Of a DNA stretch of 64,000 nt, positions 1-8,213 are shown in pieces. Below the pieces are notes generated by a model. The model made no database searches. It was not told the DNA's origin and worked only from the letters and a program-made list of their open reading frames with translations. The DNA comes from Planctomycetes bacterium syqfu. GTDB lineage: Bacteria; Planctomycetota; Phycisphaerae; Phycisphaerales; Phycisphaeraceae. Position numbers and translations under genes: made by a program. Each line of letters begins with the position of its first letter. Within the stretch, counting starts at the first letter, position 1. The DNA is taken from positions 2,666,001-2,730,000 of the forward strand of contig CP087563.1 of the NCBI GenBank assembly GCA_020974905.1. Reading direction: 5' to 3'.

Positions 1-119
1 CGATAACACTCCAAATCAATAGCCTCAGCTATTACAGGTCGTTCAAGTGCTTGTCCAGTAAATACAGGTTCCAACCCGCCTGGCGAACACACTTCGACAT
101 CGATCAAGCCAATACGAAT
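1..119 (-). CDS. possible 5' end of an unidentified gene running off the left edge
   Basis: The minus strand stays open for about 40 codons to the window edge and reads like real protein (it begins IRIGLIDVEVCSPGG). No ATG is present. Candidate starts are a TTG at 107-105 or a rare ATT at 119-117; an in-frame stop lies further upstream in AT-rich DNA. It would be divergent from the TetR gene at 249, which fits a regulator and target pair. I do not recognise the family. Confidence is low because the piece is short and the start is unclear. Confidence 0.3.
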   Translation of the reverse strand, partial: MRIGLIDVEVCSPGGLEPVFTGQALERPVIAEAIDLECY

Positions 120-248
120 TGATCGCCTGTCATTATTCTTATTTAAATTTAATTTTTAAATTTCAAATGTCAATATGATTTTCAAATTTAATTTTGATTT
201 TTAGCAGGCGACAGATTATATTTCTAGGTAGACTAAGGCTCTAAACTT
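120..248. promoter_or_regulatory. AT-rich control region upstream of first TetR gene
   Basis: This stretch is very AT-rich and holds two near copies of AAATTTAATTTT (around 145 and 183) separated by about 38 bases, followed by TAGGTAGACTA at 225-235 just before the TetR start. Such repeats between a regulator and a divergent gene are typical operator or promoter DNA. The function is inferred; no operator is proven. Confidence 0.35.
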
Positions 249-884
249 ATGACTAACATTAAAAACAATGCCGCAACACAAGAAACACGCCGCAAGCTCA
301 TCGAGGCCGCCGGCGAAGTGTTTGCAGCGCAAGGACTGCATGCAGCTACAATTAAGGAAATCACATCAAAGGCAGGCGTCAACACCGCCGCCATCAATTA
401 CCATTTCAGTGATAAATTTGAACTTTATGCCGCCGTCGTTCGACGGGCCTTGGACGACATGTGCGGGCAAAAGGAATATCACGCCAAAGAATTGACCGGT
501 ACCCCCGAACAACAACTTGAACAAGTGATTTTCGAGATGCTGGAAAATACCAGTGACCCGACACGCCCCTCTTGGTGTACAACCATCCTGGCACACGAAT
601 TTTCCCAACCCACGGCGGCCCTGGATGCGGTGGTCGAGGAATTGATTCGGCCTCAAGTCAACCGCATGAACCATATCATCCGCCAGATACTCGGCAATGA
701 TGCAACCGAAAAACAGATCCTGCAGGCAGCCTTGAGTGTCGTCTCGCAACACGTTCATTACAGCTACAACCATCAGTTGATCCGCCGTCTTCAACCCCAG
801 GCCTTCGATCAATGCACCTGGCAGGATATGGCCAAACATATCGCCCGCTTTTCCATCGCGGGACTACGTGACATGCGTAAGTAA
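249..884 (+). CDS. TetR-family transcriptional regulator, CerR-like (1)
   Basis: The 211-residue protein has a TetR N-terminal helix-turn-helix at about residues 14-60 (IEAAGEVFAAQG, then AGVNTAAINYHFSDK, with the recognition helix ending in the typical NYHF). The C-terminal half (WCTTILAHEF...LDAVVEELIRPQVNRM) resembles the DUF1956/CerR ligand-binding domain. It probably represses a nearby gene and responds to a small ligand, which cannot be deduced. Its N-terminus (MTNIKNN) is nearly the same as that of the convergent regulator ending at 929 (MANIKNN), so the two are paralogues. Only 44 bases separate the converging ends. Confidence 0.9.
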   Translation: MTNIKNNAATQETRRKLIEAAGEVFAAQGLHAATIKEITSKAGVNTAAINYHFSDKFELYAAVVRRALDDMCGQKEYHAKELTGTPEQQLEQVIFEMLENTSDPTRPSWCTTILAHEFSQPTAALDAVVEELIRPQVNRMNHIIRQILGNDATEKQILQAALSVVSQHVHYSYNHQLIRRLQPQAFDQCTWQDMAKHIARFSIAGLRDMRK

Positions 885-928
885 GAAACAATAAACGGCA
901 CATACCTTGCCTCTCACAAACTACTCAA

Positions 929-1567
929 TCAGTCATACATGCCCTTGATGGCGGTAATGCAAAACGACGTGATGTGTTCCACAAGCTGCATGCGGTTTTG
1001 GTACAACGATGGCATCCCCGGAAAGTTGCTGACATTAAATTCCCGGTGATCCACAAAGTACTTGCACAACCCGATCACACAATGCGTACATAACATCAAT
1101 TCCCTGTCATCGACGGGTCGGCCGATCAGCTTGGTGATGATTTGGCCGAGACTACCGTGTGCCACTTGCACCAGACCCTTGATCTGTTCCTGGTCGATTT
1201 GATTGGGATGCTGCACTTCACGGTTAAGCAAAACACACTGCCAGTTGGAATGATCCGCATCCATCATGAGCTTGAGTATGGCATCAATGTAATGGCTCAT
1301 CTGCTGTTGCGGTGTCTGGTCCTGACGAGTTTGCATCTGTCGAAAAAGATCGGTCGTCACACGATAGGCTTCGGCAATGACATGTTGATAGAGACCCGTT
1401 TTCCCATGAAAGTGATAATTGACAGACGCCAGAGATGTGCCCGCCCGTTCGGTAATGTCCTGAATGGTGCTGCCATCTAAGCCACGCTCCGCAAAGATTT
1501 CTCCTGCCGCGTCAATCAGACGACGCTGCGTTTCCATGGAAGAACAGTTGTTTTTGATATTGGCCAT
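929..1567 (-). CDS. TetR-family transcriptional regulator, CerR-like (2)
   Basis: This is a paralogue of the gene at 249-884, pointing toward it. The start is placed at MANIKNN (1567) because that matches the sister protein; the open frame continues nine codons upstream. The HTH lies at about residues 14-60 (AAGEIFAERGLDGSTIQDITERAG, ending SVNYHFHGK). The C-terminal domain is CerR-like (LLNREVQHPNQID...). It is likely a ligand-responsive repressor; ligand and target are unknown. Confidence 0.88.
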   Translation of the reverse strand: MANIKNNCSSMETQRRLIDAAGEIFAERGLDGSTIQDITERAGTSLASVNYHFHGKTGLYQHVIAEAYRVTTDLFRQMQTRQDQTPQQQMSHYIDAILKLMMDADHSNWQCVLLNREVQHPNQIDQEQIKGLVQVAHGSLGQIITKLIGRPVDDRELMLCTHCVIGLCKYFVDHREFNVSNFPGMPSLYQNRMQLVEHITSFCITAIKGMYD

Positions 1568-1730
1568 GATTCGATGTTCCATGACAGGAATCACAATGTG
1601 GAATTTTGATTATACAGCCAACCGACCGTATGTCCGCGCTGATTGATCTCTTGCTGGTCATTCAATTCGTCTTCATACTCAATTCAGAATTAACGGATCG
1701 GCGTAGAGATTGGTATTCAACTCAAGGGCA

Positions 1731-2414
1731 TCAACCGTTGTTGAGCTTGCCTGACCGCTTCGTGTTGTGCGAAATACGGAATCGCTCGATGCCTGCCAGC
1801 GCAAACTCGGTGATGGTATCCGCCAAGGCCACAATATCTTTTTCACTGGACGGAACAGGATGGCCAAATCGCTGCAAGAGTTCCCGGTTCTGGTCGTGAA
1901 AAACACAGATGCCATGTACAAAATTGGCACACTGAGCCCGAAGTTTAGGCTCGTCAGCCTCTCCCAGCAATTCAGCGACGATCTGATCCAAAGCCCTGCG
2001 AACGGGACCGAGCACCTTGGCAATCAGTTGATCCAATGCCGGCGTCGGATCACGCAACTCCCATGCAATCAAACGCCCGGCATAGGGATGCGAAGCTCGC
2101 CGAATCAGAAAAATCCGCAGCAGGTAACACACCCATTGCTGTAATGCGTCACACGGATCATCCTCGGGCAATATCTGCGGGACAGGTTGGCGATCAACCA
2201 ACTCCTGGTGCGCCAGGACCAGAACTTCCCGGTACAACGCCTCCTTACTCCCAAAATAATGACGCACCGCACCCAGGCTCGCACCGGCCCTGGCACAGAC
2301 CTGGCGGACATTGGTCGCTTCATATCCGGACCGGGCGAAGCTCTCCGTGGCGGCTGCAAGTAAAGCCGTGCGGGTTTGGATGGCATCTTTGCGTTTGGGT
2401 TGGCGACTGGGCAT
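1731..2414 (-). CDS. TetR-family transcriptional regulator, CerR-like (3)
   Basis: The protein is about 227 residues. The HTH (ARSGYEATNVRQVCARAG, ending AVRHYFGSK) sits at about residues 15-65 and the C-terminal half is CerR-like (AWELRDPTPALDQLIAKVL). The start is put at MPSRQ (2414); three codons upstream a second start is possible. The gene is divergent from the SDR gene at 2586, and the shared spacer carries palindromic TAATACA-type sites, so it very likely represses both itself and the SDR. It is more distant from the two other TetR proteins than they are from each other. Confidence 0.9.
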   Translation of the reverse strand: MPSRQPKRKDAIQTRTALLAAATESFARSGYEATNVRQVCARAGASLGAVRHYFGSKEALYREVLVLAHQELVDRQPVPQILPEDDPCDALQQWVCYLLRIFLIRRASHPYAGRLIAWELRDPTPALDQLIAKVLGPVRRALDQIVAELLGEADEPKLRAQCANFVHGICVFHDQNRELLQRFGHPVPSSEKDIVALADTITEFALAGIERFRISHNTKRSGKLNNG

Positions 2415-2432
2415 CTTTCTCACATCATTAAA

Positions 2433-2497
2433 TAATACAAATGTTTGACTTTTTCAATTGGCAATCTTACACTCCATTATATAATACATCTGTATTA
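2433..2497. promoter_or_regulatory. candidate TetR operators between regulator and SDR gene
   Basis: TAATACATCTGTATTA at 2482-2497 is a perfect inverted repeat (AATACA, 2-base spacer, TGTATT, with flanking T/A). A second, imperfect site TAATACAAATGTTTGA lies at 2433-2448, close to the TetR start. Two sites in a divergent spacer is the usual arrangement for TetR self-regulation. The sites are seen; the binding is inferred. Confidence 0.65.
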
Positions 2498-2585
2498 CTT
2501 TAAACACCCGCCCGGTCTCCCTGCCTTCAGAGTCGAAGCCGCTCCAGGCCGGACAAGTTCGTTTCAATTCAAAGTGAGGTTTCTC

Positions 2586-3335
2586 ATGCTTCTTCAAGAT
2601 CGCGTTGCGTTGGTGACGGGTGCCAGTCGTGGGATTGGTGCCGCCACCGCTCGTTTGCTTGCTGCCCAGGGTGCTGCCGTGGGCGTCAATTACGCCAACA
2701 ATCGTGAGGCCGGCCAATCGGTCGTGGACCAGATCACCGAGGCCGGCGGCCGTGCTGTTCTTGTACAGGCGGATGTCACGGTTCCCGAACAGGTGCAGCA
2801 GATGATCGACACGGTGCGCAGCGAATTCGGGGAGATCGACACTGCCGTCCTCAATGCCGGTATGAATTTCCCGGTCAAACCCTTTGTCGAAAGCCAATGG
2901 GCGGATTTTGAACGCAAACTCGTCGGCGAGGTCAAAAGTGCCTTTCACCTGTGCCAAGCACTCGTCCCGTCGATGATTCAAAACCACAAGGGCAGCATCG
3001 TCGTGATCTCCAGCACGCTTTCCCGGCACTCGGACATGGGATTTATCCCCCACTGCACCACCAAGTCCGGCCTGGATGCTTTTGTGCGTTCCCTGGCCAC
3101 CGAACTGGGTCCTGAAGGTGTTCGCGTCAACACCATCGCCCCCGGTTTGACGGACACTGATGCCACATCATTCATACCCGAAGATGTGAAAACAGCCATG
3201 GGTAATGCCTTACCGATGCGCCGTATTGCGACGCCCGACGACATTGCCGGCGCGGTCCTGATGATGGTCAGCGATTACGCAGGTTACGTCACCGGCTCCT
3301 ACACGCCCGTAGCAGGTGGTGGCTTGATGATCTAA
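2586..3335 (+). CDS. short-chain dehydrogenase/reductase, FabG-like
   Basis: A 249-residue classical SDR, an NAD(P)H-dependent reductase of a carbonyl substrate. Seen: the cofactor motif TGASRGIG at about residues 13-20, NAG at about 92-94 (LNAGMNF), the catalytic Ser (VVISSTLS) and a catalytic Lys in TTKSGLDAF, where the usual Tyr of YxxxK is replaced by Thr (HCTTKSG). The C-terminus (YVTGSYTPVAGGGLMI) is like FabG. The start at 2586 follows GTGAGG and gives the normal SDR N-terminus. The missing catalytic Tyr is unusual and makes activity uncertain. It is likely controlled by the divergent TetR. Involvement in fatty-acid synthesis is not shown. Confidence 0.88.
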   Translation: MLLQDRVALVTGASRGIGAATARLLAAQGAAVGVNYANNREAGQSVVDQITEAGGRAVLVQADVTVPEQVQQMIDTVRSEFGEIDTAVLNAGMNFPVKPFVESQWADFERKLVGEVKSAFHLCQALVPSMIQNHKGSIVVISSTLSRHSDMGFIPHCTTKSGLDAFVRSLATELGPEGVRVNTIAPGLTDTDATSFIPEDVKTAMGNALPMRRIATPDDIAGAVLMMVSDYAGYVTGSYTPVAGGGLMI

Positions 3336-3378
3336 AGTTGAATACCCTACGATCCAATTCTGAGTCTTAATGAAAATG

Positions 3379-3405
3379 CCGATGTGACAATACGTCGGTT
3401 TTTAT
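3379..3405 (+). terminator. rho-independent terminator after SDR gene
   Basis: CCGATGT and ACGTCGG form a 7-bp stem (one G-T pair) around the loop GACAAT, followed by TTTTT. It sits 44 bases past the SDR stop codon. Confidence 0.7.
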
Positions 3406-3439
3406 TGTGACTTGATGATGAAGAAAATGATTCCCCAGT

Positions 3440-4846
3440 TCAAGAATACCCAGCAAAATCCGGCAGCGCATTGACCGCCCCATTGACGTCGAGCAAGGCC
3501 GGATCGGTGTAGAAGTTGGTGGTCAACTCGATCCGACTATGCCGCATGGCAGCTTGGGCGACGCGGGGATGGACACCTGCGACGGCCAAGTGGGTACCAA
3601 AGGTCGTGCGGAGGGCGTGGATATCGACGACTCGGCCCCGCGCGTCATTCTTTGCAATCCCCGCTGCCTGGCAGTCAGCATCAAAGACGCGGATGCCGGG
3701 CGGGTTGTCGAACAGCAGCGTCTTGTATCCTTGCTTGCTGCGATGTTCCAGATGTTGCCTGATTTTCTCAACCACATCGGCTCGCAATGGCAACCGGCTT
3801 TCCTTACCGCTCTTGGACTGGTTGGCGTAGAGTTCAAAGTACGGCGCGGGTTGGGCATCCAGGAACAACTGCCCCAGCGTCAGGCTGCGGAGTTCCTTGT
3901 GGCGAAGACCTGTGGACACGGCCATCAGGTAGAACAACGCGCGCTCCCGGCCAAGGCGTTCGAGTTTCTTGAGATGAGTTGCCTTGAGTTTAGCAAGGCC
4001 GCGTTTGTAACAGACGTCCAGGTTCTGTTGCGTCACGGTTTCCAGTTTCCATGTGCGTCGGCCCTTGCGCTTGGACTTGGGAATTTCAACCTTGCCTCTA
4101 CCCCACTCGGCGATCGGACGAAGCGTCGTCGCATGGAGCAGGTTGCCGACTTCCTCAATGGTTAATGCTCTACGGATGTGGCGGCGATCACTGGCGCGGT
4201 CTGCTTTCTGCACCATCGTCAGCGGATTGGCGACGATGCGTTGTTCTCTGACTAACCAGTTGCAGAAGGCGTGCATCGAAATGACGTATTCGTTCCGCGT
4301 GGCAGCGGCCATGTCCTTGTCTTCAGCCTTGCTGAGCCAACGGTTCATGGCGTCGCTGGTGATGTCGGCCAGCTTCTTGATCTTCAAATCCTGTACCAGA
4401 ATATTGAGTCGGCTCTTAACGTTCTTGCGATAGTTCTCCGACACCTTCCGTCCACGTACGCGTTTGATCTTGAGATGCTCAAGGTATTTTTCGATGTGAT
4501 CGGTGATGGCTGCTTTGCTGTGTTCAGCTACTTCGATTTCCTGTGGCGTGATGAAACCGGCACGAATCTTTTCCTGTTCGGCCAGGACGTCGGAGAGCAC
4601 GCGCTGGGCTGCCTGCTCATCGCGGCATCCGGTGGAGATGCGTTTGTCGTTGCCAGCATGATCAGTGTAGCGAGCATACCAGACTTCCGAGACGTACATC
4701 ATGCGTTTGCCGTCTTCGGCCAGCGGAGCGGTTTTGATCCTGCCGTGTTTCGTGCGCCATTGGACGGTGGGTTTATTGCGGCGGGTGACAATTTCCGCAC
4801 CGTCGGGCATGGGGATCGGGTAGGTTTTCTTGTACAGGTTTGCCAT
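3440..4846 (-). CDS. int: tyrosine recombinase (phage integrase)
   Basis: A 468-residue site-specific recombinase that would integrate and excise the prophage. The catalytic residues are visible: the first Arg in STGLRHKELRSL (about 320), HALR (H410, R413), the second His in MRHSR, and the nucleophile Tyr446 in NFYTD. The N-terminal region holds an SAM-like core-binding domain (about 110-215) after a basic arm-binding region. It is the leftmost prophage gene and points out of the element, with an excisionase-like gene just upstream, so attP would be expected between 3336 and 3440. Confidence 0.93.
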   Translation of the reverse strand: MANLYKKTYPIPMPDGAEIVTRRNKPTVQWRTKHGRIKTAPLAEDGKRMMYVSEVWYARYTDHAGNDKRISTGCRDEQAAQRVLSDVLAEQEKIRAGFITPQEIEVAEHSKAAITDHIEKYLEHLKIKRVRGRKVSENYRKNVKSRLNILVQDLKIKKLADITSDAMNRWLSKAEDKDMAAATRNEYVISMHAFCNWLVREQRIVANPLTMVQKADRASDRRHIRRALTIEEVGNLLHATTLRPIAEWGRGKVEIPKSKRKGRRTWKLETVTQQNLDVCYKRGLAKLKATHLKKLERLGRERALFYLMAVSTGLRHKELRSLTLGQLFLDAQPAPYFELYANQSKSGKESRLPLRADVVEKIRQHLEHRSKQGYKTLLFDNPPGIRVFDADCQAAGIAKNDARGRVVDIHALRTTFGTHLAVAGVHPRVAQAAMRHSRIELTTNFYTDPALLDVNGAVNALPDFAGYS

Positions 4847-4967
4847 GGGTACTTCGTTTGCCTTTCACGTAAGTGTCGTTGGTGACACATTGAGCCTCAA
4901 TCCTGCTCAAACATCAAGGCATGTCGGCAAGCATTTAAAGCTTTATTTTCAGGGGTTTCCGAATACG

Positions 4968-5213
4968 TCAACGACGCCGAGTATTGGCTTTGACTGGTTG
5001 GCAACCGGCATTGATCCACTTTTCAATGACGTTGCGATTCCAGCGAACGAGCATGCCTAAACGAACGGGTGGTGGCATACGCTTGGTGTCGCAGAGACGA
5101 TAGACATGACGCGAACTGCAATTGAGCATCGCGGCGACCTGATCGACAGTCAGCATGACAGAGGACGGTTTGGAATCAGTGGACGAATCAATAACAGTGG
5201 TTTGGGTGATCAT
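4968..5213 (-). CDS. excisionase-like MerR/HTH_17 DNA-binding protein
   Basis: The 81-residue protein carries an HTH_17-type helix-turn-helix: LTVDQVAAMLNCSSRHVYRLCDTKRMPPPVRLG, then VRWNRNVIEKWI, the winged part. This is the family used by phage excisionases and by small regulators. It lies directly upstream of the integrase (121-base gap), which supports a role in excision or integrase control. The start ATG follows GGGACTCC. Confidence 0.75.
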   Translation of the reverse strand: MITQTTVIDSSTDSKPSSVMLTVDQVAAMLNCSSRHVYRLCDTKRMPPPVRLGMLVRWNRNVIEKWINAGCQPVKANTRRR

Positions 5214-5246
5214 GGAGTCCCTTCTATATAGATACGGGTGTTAGAT

Positions 5247-5603
5247 TCACAGGGCTTGCAACAACCATCGCCACCAGACGCGTGGCAGGCCAGTCCAACC
5301 GGCGCGGTTCATCGTGGCCATGCGGGATTTGCAACTGGTGCAGGGACGCACCAGGCCCAACGTTGTGACTTGAATGAACATCGACAGCCATGTGCCGGGC
5401 AGCAGGATGCGACTAGGTTTTGGTGTTGGTACATCAGCCCATTTGCCCAACGGGCACTTGGATGAAGGCGTGCTGGTGCGGGATTTCAAATCGGCACCGT
5501 CGATGGTACAGTTGCATTTGCGATCCGGGTGGGACAAACAACTGACAGCGTGTTCGCATTGACGGCAGATGGATCGACGTGTGGTGATGAATTCGGTGGG
5601 CAT
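5247..5603 (-). CDS. small cysteine-rich phage protein, function unknown
   Basis: The start at 5603 is chosen because AAGGAG sits five bases upstream and it avoids overlap with the previous gene; this gives 118 residues. Four cysteine groups (CRQCEHAVSC, CNC, CPLGKW, CTSCKSR) suggest two zinc-binding sites. The C-terminus is rich in Trp and Arg (MNRAGWTGLPRVWWRWL). It is the last gene of the late operon, after the proposed tail-tip genes. No family name is recognised. Confidence 0.65.
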   Translation of the reverse strand: MPTEFITTRRSICRQCEHAVSCLSHPDRKCNCTIDGADLKSRTSTPSSKCPLGKWADVPTPKPSRILLPGTWLSMFIQVTTLGLVRPCTSCKSRMATMNRAGWTGLPRVWWRWLLQAL

Positions 5604-5637
5604 GGTAACTCCTTGAATGATGAATGAAAGAGAGGGG

Positions 5638-6414
5638 CTAAATTCCGGGGCTTCCGGGGCTTCCGGGGGTGCAACTGCCATCGCCATTGGAATCGCCTAC
5701 GATGCAGTTGCCTTCGTCGTCCATGCAACTCGTTTCGTCGAGGACTTCGATTTGCAACTGAACACGTGCTGGATTGGAATACACATCCCAGATATTGGTG
5801 CAGATGCTGTGATTGTGCAGTTCGTCGCTGAGGATCGATGCACTGCGGCAGGTGCCGGGTGCGGAAGGAATGCAGGCAGCGAAGATGCGACCGCAACTGT
5901 CTTCCGAATCCTCGTTGGCATAACCATCAACGGTGACATACCAGCGCGTGGTGCCATCACCATCGCAACCGGCGAGTACCATGGCATCGACATAACTGCC
6001 GCATGCTGCACCTTCGGGAACGATGCCATAGCCTTGCCAACGTGGACCACTGATCGTGTCGCTTTCACAGTTGGGTTGCGGGTGACCACCAATCATGCCG
6101 GAGTGACCACAGCCCGGACAATATGGCGGGTTCCACGCACCACAGTTGAACGGAATCTCGATGGTGTTACCCATAAAGGCGGGATCGGTACAACAGCAAC
6201 GTTCGTGGGTGTTGCCATAGTCGATCAGTTGCCAGGTGATGCGGATGCGGGATTGGTTGGTGAAGCAGCATGGCCCACAGGCACATGCGTTGGCCAATAC
6301 CGGCTCCTGGCCGCAGCATTTGCCGCATATCATGAAGAGGCCATCTTCCGTCAACCCCAATTCACCTGAGCCAGATTTGAGGGGGTCGATGTCGAATTCG
6401 CCGTTACTCCCCAT
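5638..6414 (-). CDS. cysteine-rich late phage protein, possible tail-tip or fibre component
   Basis: The protein is 258 residues starting at MGSNGEFDID (6414); the ATG overlaps the stop of the previous gene (GATGGGGAGTAA), showing translational coupling. It holds about 24 cysteines, many in pairs (CGKCCGQ, CACGPCC, CCCTDP, CPGCGHSG), and ends in a collagen-like GSPGSPGI. That ending is encoded by tandem copies of the phage-wide CTTCCGGGG motif. Position after the tape measure gene suggests a tail-tip or host-contact part, but no known domain is recognised. Confidence 0.6.
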   Translation of the reverse strand: MGSNGEFDIDPLKSGSGELGLTEDGLFMICGKCCGQEPVLANACACGPCCFTNQSRIRITWQLIDYGNTHERCCCTDPAFMGNTIEIPFNCGAWNPPYCPGCGHSGMIGGHPQPNCESDTISGPRWQGYGIVPEGAACGSYVDAMVLAGCDGDGTTRWYVTVDGYANEDSEDSCGRIFAACIPSAPGTCRSASILSDELHNHSICTNIWDVYSNPARVQLQIEVLDETSCMDDEGNCIVGDSNGDGSCTPGSPGSPGI

Positions 6415-7303
6415 CGTCACATACCTCCACGGCCAAGGTTTCATTGGCGTCATACAGAATGAACTCACGTGATCCGTCATAGGGATTGGTGACGTAGTAA
6501 CCGGTGCCGATGACGCCATCGCCGGTTGCTGGTGCGGTGGCAAGTTTGCCTGCTGCGGGACGTTGCTTGAGTGGTGTCATCTCCTCACCGAGAATCGTGC
6601 CATCTTCTTCCTCATCGTAGGCATCGATTGTTTTGACGAAGTAGGTGCGATCACATTGGGTGGTTGCATCACCATTGGTTGAGCCACCATCCTGCCAGAC
6701 TTTGCAGGGAATCAGTGTCGTGGTATCGACCAGGCTGGGCACACCGAGTTTGACGATAGCCCAGCATGGTTCACCGATGGGGACGTCGGGTTGGCTCCAA
6801 AGAATCTGCGTACTACCAGTGGCCGACGATGCCATGATCGCTGGGAAGCCCACGGGGGCTTTGGCAAATTGATGGGTTTCATCGGTGATGATGATGCGAA
6901 CCTGACACACGCCCTGAATCATCGCACGGCCAACTTGTCCCGCACGGATTGGTTCAAGCAGGATGGCGTGTTTGTCCATTGCCACATGGGTATCCAGTTC
7001 GGGGAACACACCACTGAAGACGATCTGATCGACAAAACTACCTTCCAGGTCCATGATGGTTTGCGGTTCGTGAACCGAGTCTTCAATGCCGAGGATGAAG
7101 TATCGCCAACAATCCATAGGCGAATCGTTCTTCACCCAAATGACTCCACCTTGAAGTTGAGAAGCTGATCGTTGGGATTGTTGAGCGAGTTTTTGGCGGG
7201 GTTTGATGCGCTGCTGAAAATCTTGTGCTGCATCGATGAACGCGTTGTATGTGTTGGCCGGGATCACCAAGGGATCGCCGGTACTGACTTTTTTCAATGT
7301 CAT
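6404..7303 (-). CDS. hypothetical late phage protein (tail region)
   Basis: The protein is 299 residues. It begins MTLKKVSTGDPLVIPANTYNAFIDAAQDFQQR, a start typical of structural proteins found after tape measure genes in such phages, and is rich in beta-type sequence (QVRIIITDETHQFAKAP, CWAIVKLGVP). AAGGAG lies upstream of the ATG. It overlaps the next gene by 11 bases. A tail fibre, tip or baseplate-like part is inferred from position only. Confidence 0.6.
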   Translation of the reverse strand: MTLKKVSTGDPLVIPANTYNAFIDAAQDFQQRIKPRQKLAQQSQRSASQLQGGVIWVKNDSPMDCWRYFILGIEDSVHEPQTIMDLEGSFVDQIVFSGVFPELDTHVAMDKHAILLEPIRAGQVGRAMIQGVCQVRIIITDETHQFAKAPVGFPAIMASSATGSTQILWSQPDVPIGEPCWAIVKLGVPSLVDTTTLIPCKVWQDGGSTNGDATTQCDRTYFVKTIDAYDEEEDGTILGEEMTPLKQRPAAGKLATAPATGDGVIGTGYYVTNPYDGSREFILYDANETLAVEVCDDGE

Positions 7304-7326
7304 GATTGGATGCTCCTTGGGTGGGG

Positions 7327-8190
7327 TTAAGAACCGATGTCCAGCAAACCAAAATCTGCATCCTCATAAACCTGTTCGACGTAGGCAGCGACCGGGCGTT
7401 TGACCATGGCCATCGCATCCATATCCTCCACGTCGGCGTAACGCACCCACAGGTATTCCCAACCCTTCTTGGCAATGCCGCTGATGCTGCCGATAGTGAT
7501 ACCGGTTTTGTTGGGCGATGCAGCGAAGCGATACGTGATCTCCCAGTCGCCTATGGTTTCAGTGTCAGTCTCAGTACCGTGCAAAGTGCCGGATGCACCG
7601 AGGAACAAACACTCACCCGCAGCCAACCCACGGAACCCCCCGGAATTGACCTTGCCGGTGAGTTGGAAAAGCGTGCCCTTGTATTCCGGTGTCACCTGCT
7701 CGACAGTGAGGTAATGGGTTTCGCTGAAGTTGTAGATGGGAACGGTGATGTCGACGCCCTGGACCTCAGCGTTGCCATTGGTGTTGGACACGCCGATCGC
7801 GCCGTGGAAGTCCGGCGCAGATGGAATCGACGAATCCGCATACGAACCCACCGTGTCCAACGACTGGGTGATATGCTGCGTGCCACCCATCGTGTCGAAG
7901 CTGTACGTATACTCGCCACTGCCGGGATCGGGCGTCCCCCCGGAAGTTGAAGACGATGTAGATGAATCGGCATAGCGAACCGAAGCATCCCAATACTCTT
8001 CACTGATCGGTTCGATCTGCACGGACTGTCTGGGCAAACCGTCATAGATTTCGGGAGCAAAGTTTTCGACAGCAGCTTTAACCGCCAGATCATCGTCGCT
8101 GCCATTGGCAATATAGGTCAGCGTCACCTGGGCATTGCTGCCGGTGGTGCTTTGGCGACTGTCATATTTTTCTGCAACGGTGATAGGCAT
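7327..8190 (-). CDS. hypothetical late phage protein downstream of tape measure
   Basis: The protein is 287 residues, low in cysteine, with a Ser/Thr/Gly-rich stretch (ADSSTSSSTSGGTPDPGSG) at about residues 75-95 that looks like a linker between an N-terminal part (MPITVAEKYDSRQ, then QVTLTYIANGSDD) and a beta-rich C-terminal part. The linker is encoded over one copy of the AACTTCCGGGGG motif (7937-7948), and a variant copy lies at 7637-7647. A GGAG precedes the start. It is probably a tail-tip or adhesion component. Confidence 0.6.
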   Translation of the reverse strand: MPITVAEKYDSRQSTTGSNAQVTLTYIANGSDDDLAVKAAVENFAPEIYDGLPRQSVQIEPISEEYWDASVRYADSSTSSSTSGGTPDPGSGEYTYSFDTMGGTQHITQSLDTVGSYADSSIPSAPDFHGAIGVSNTNGNAEVQGVDITVPIYNFSETHYLTVEQVTPEYKGTLFQLTGKVNSGGFRGLAAGECLFLGASGTLHGTETDTETIGDWEITYRFAASPNKTGITIGSISGIAKKGWEYLWVRYADVEDMDAMAMVKRPVAAYVEQVYEDADFGLLDIGS

Positions 8191-8213
8191 ACTTACTCCG
8201 GCATAGAGGATGA

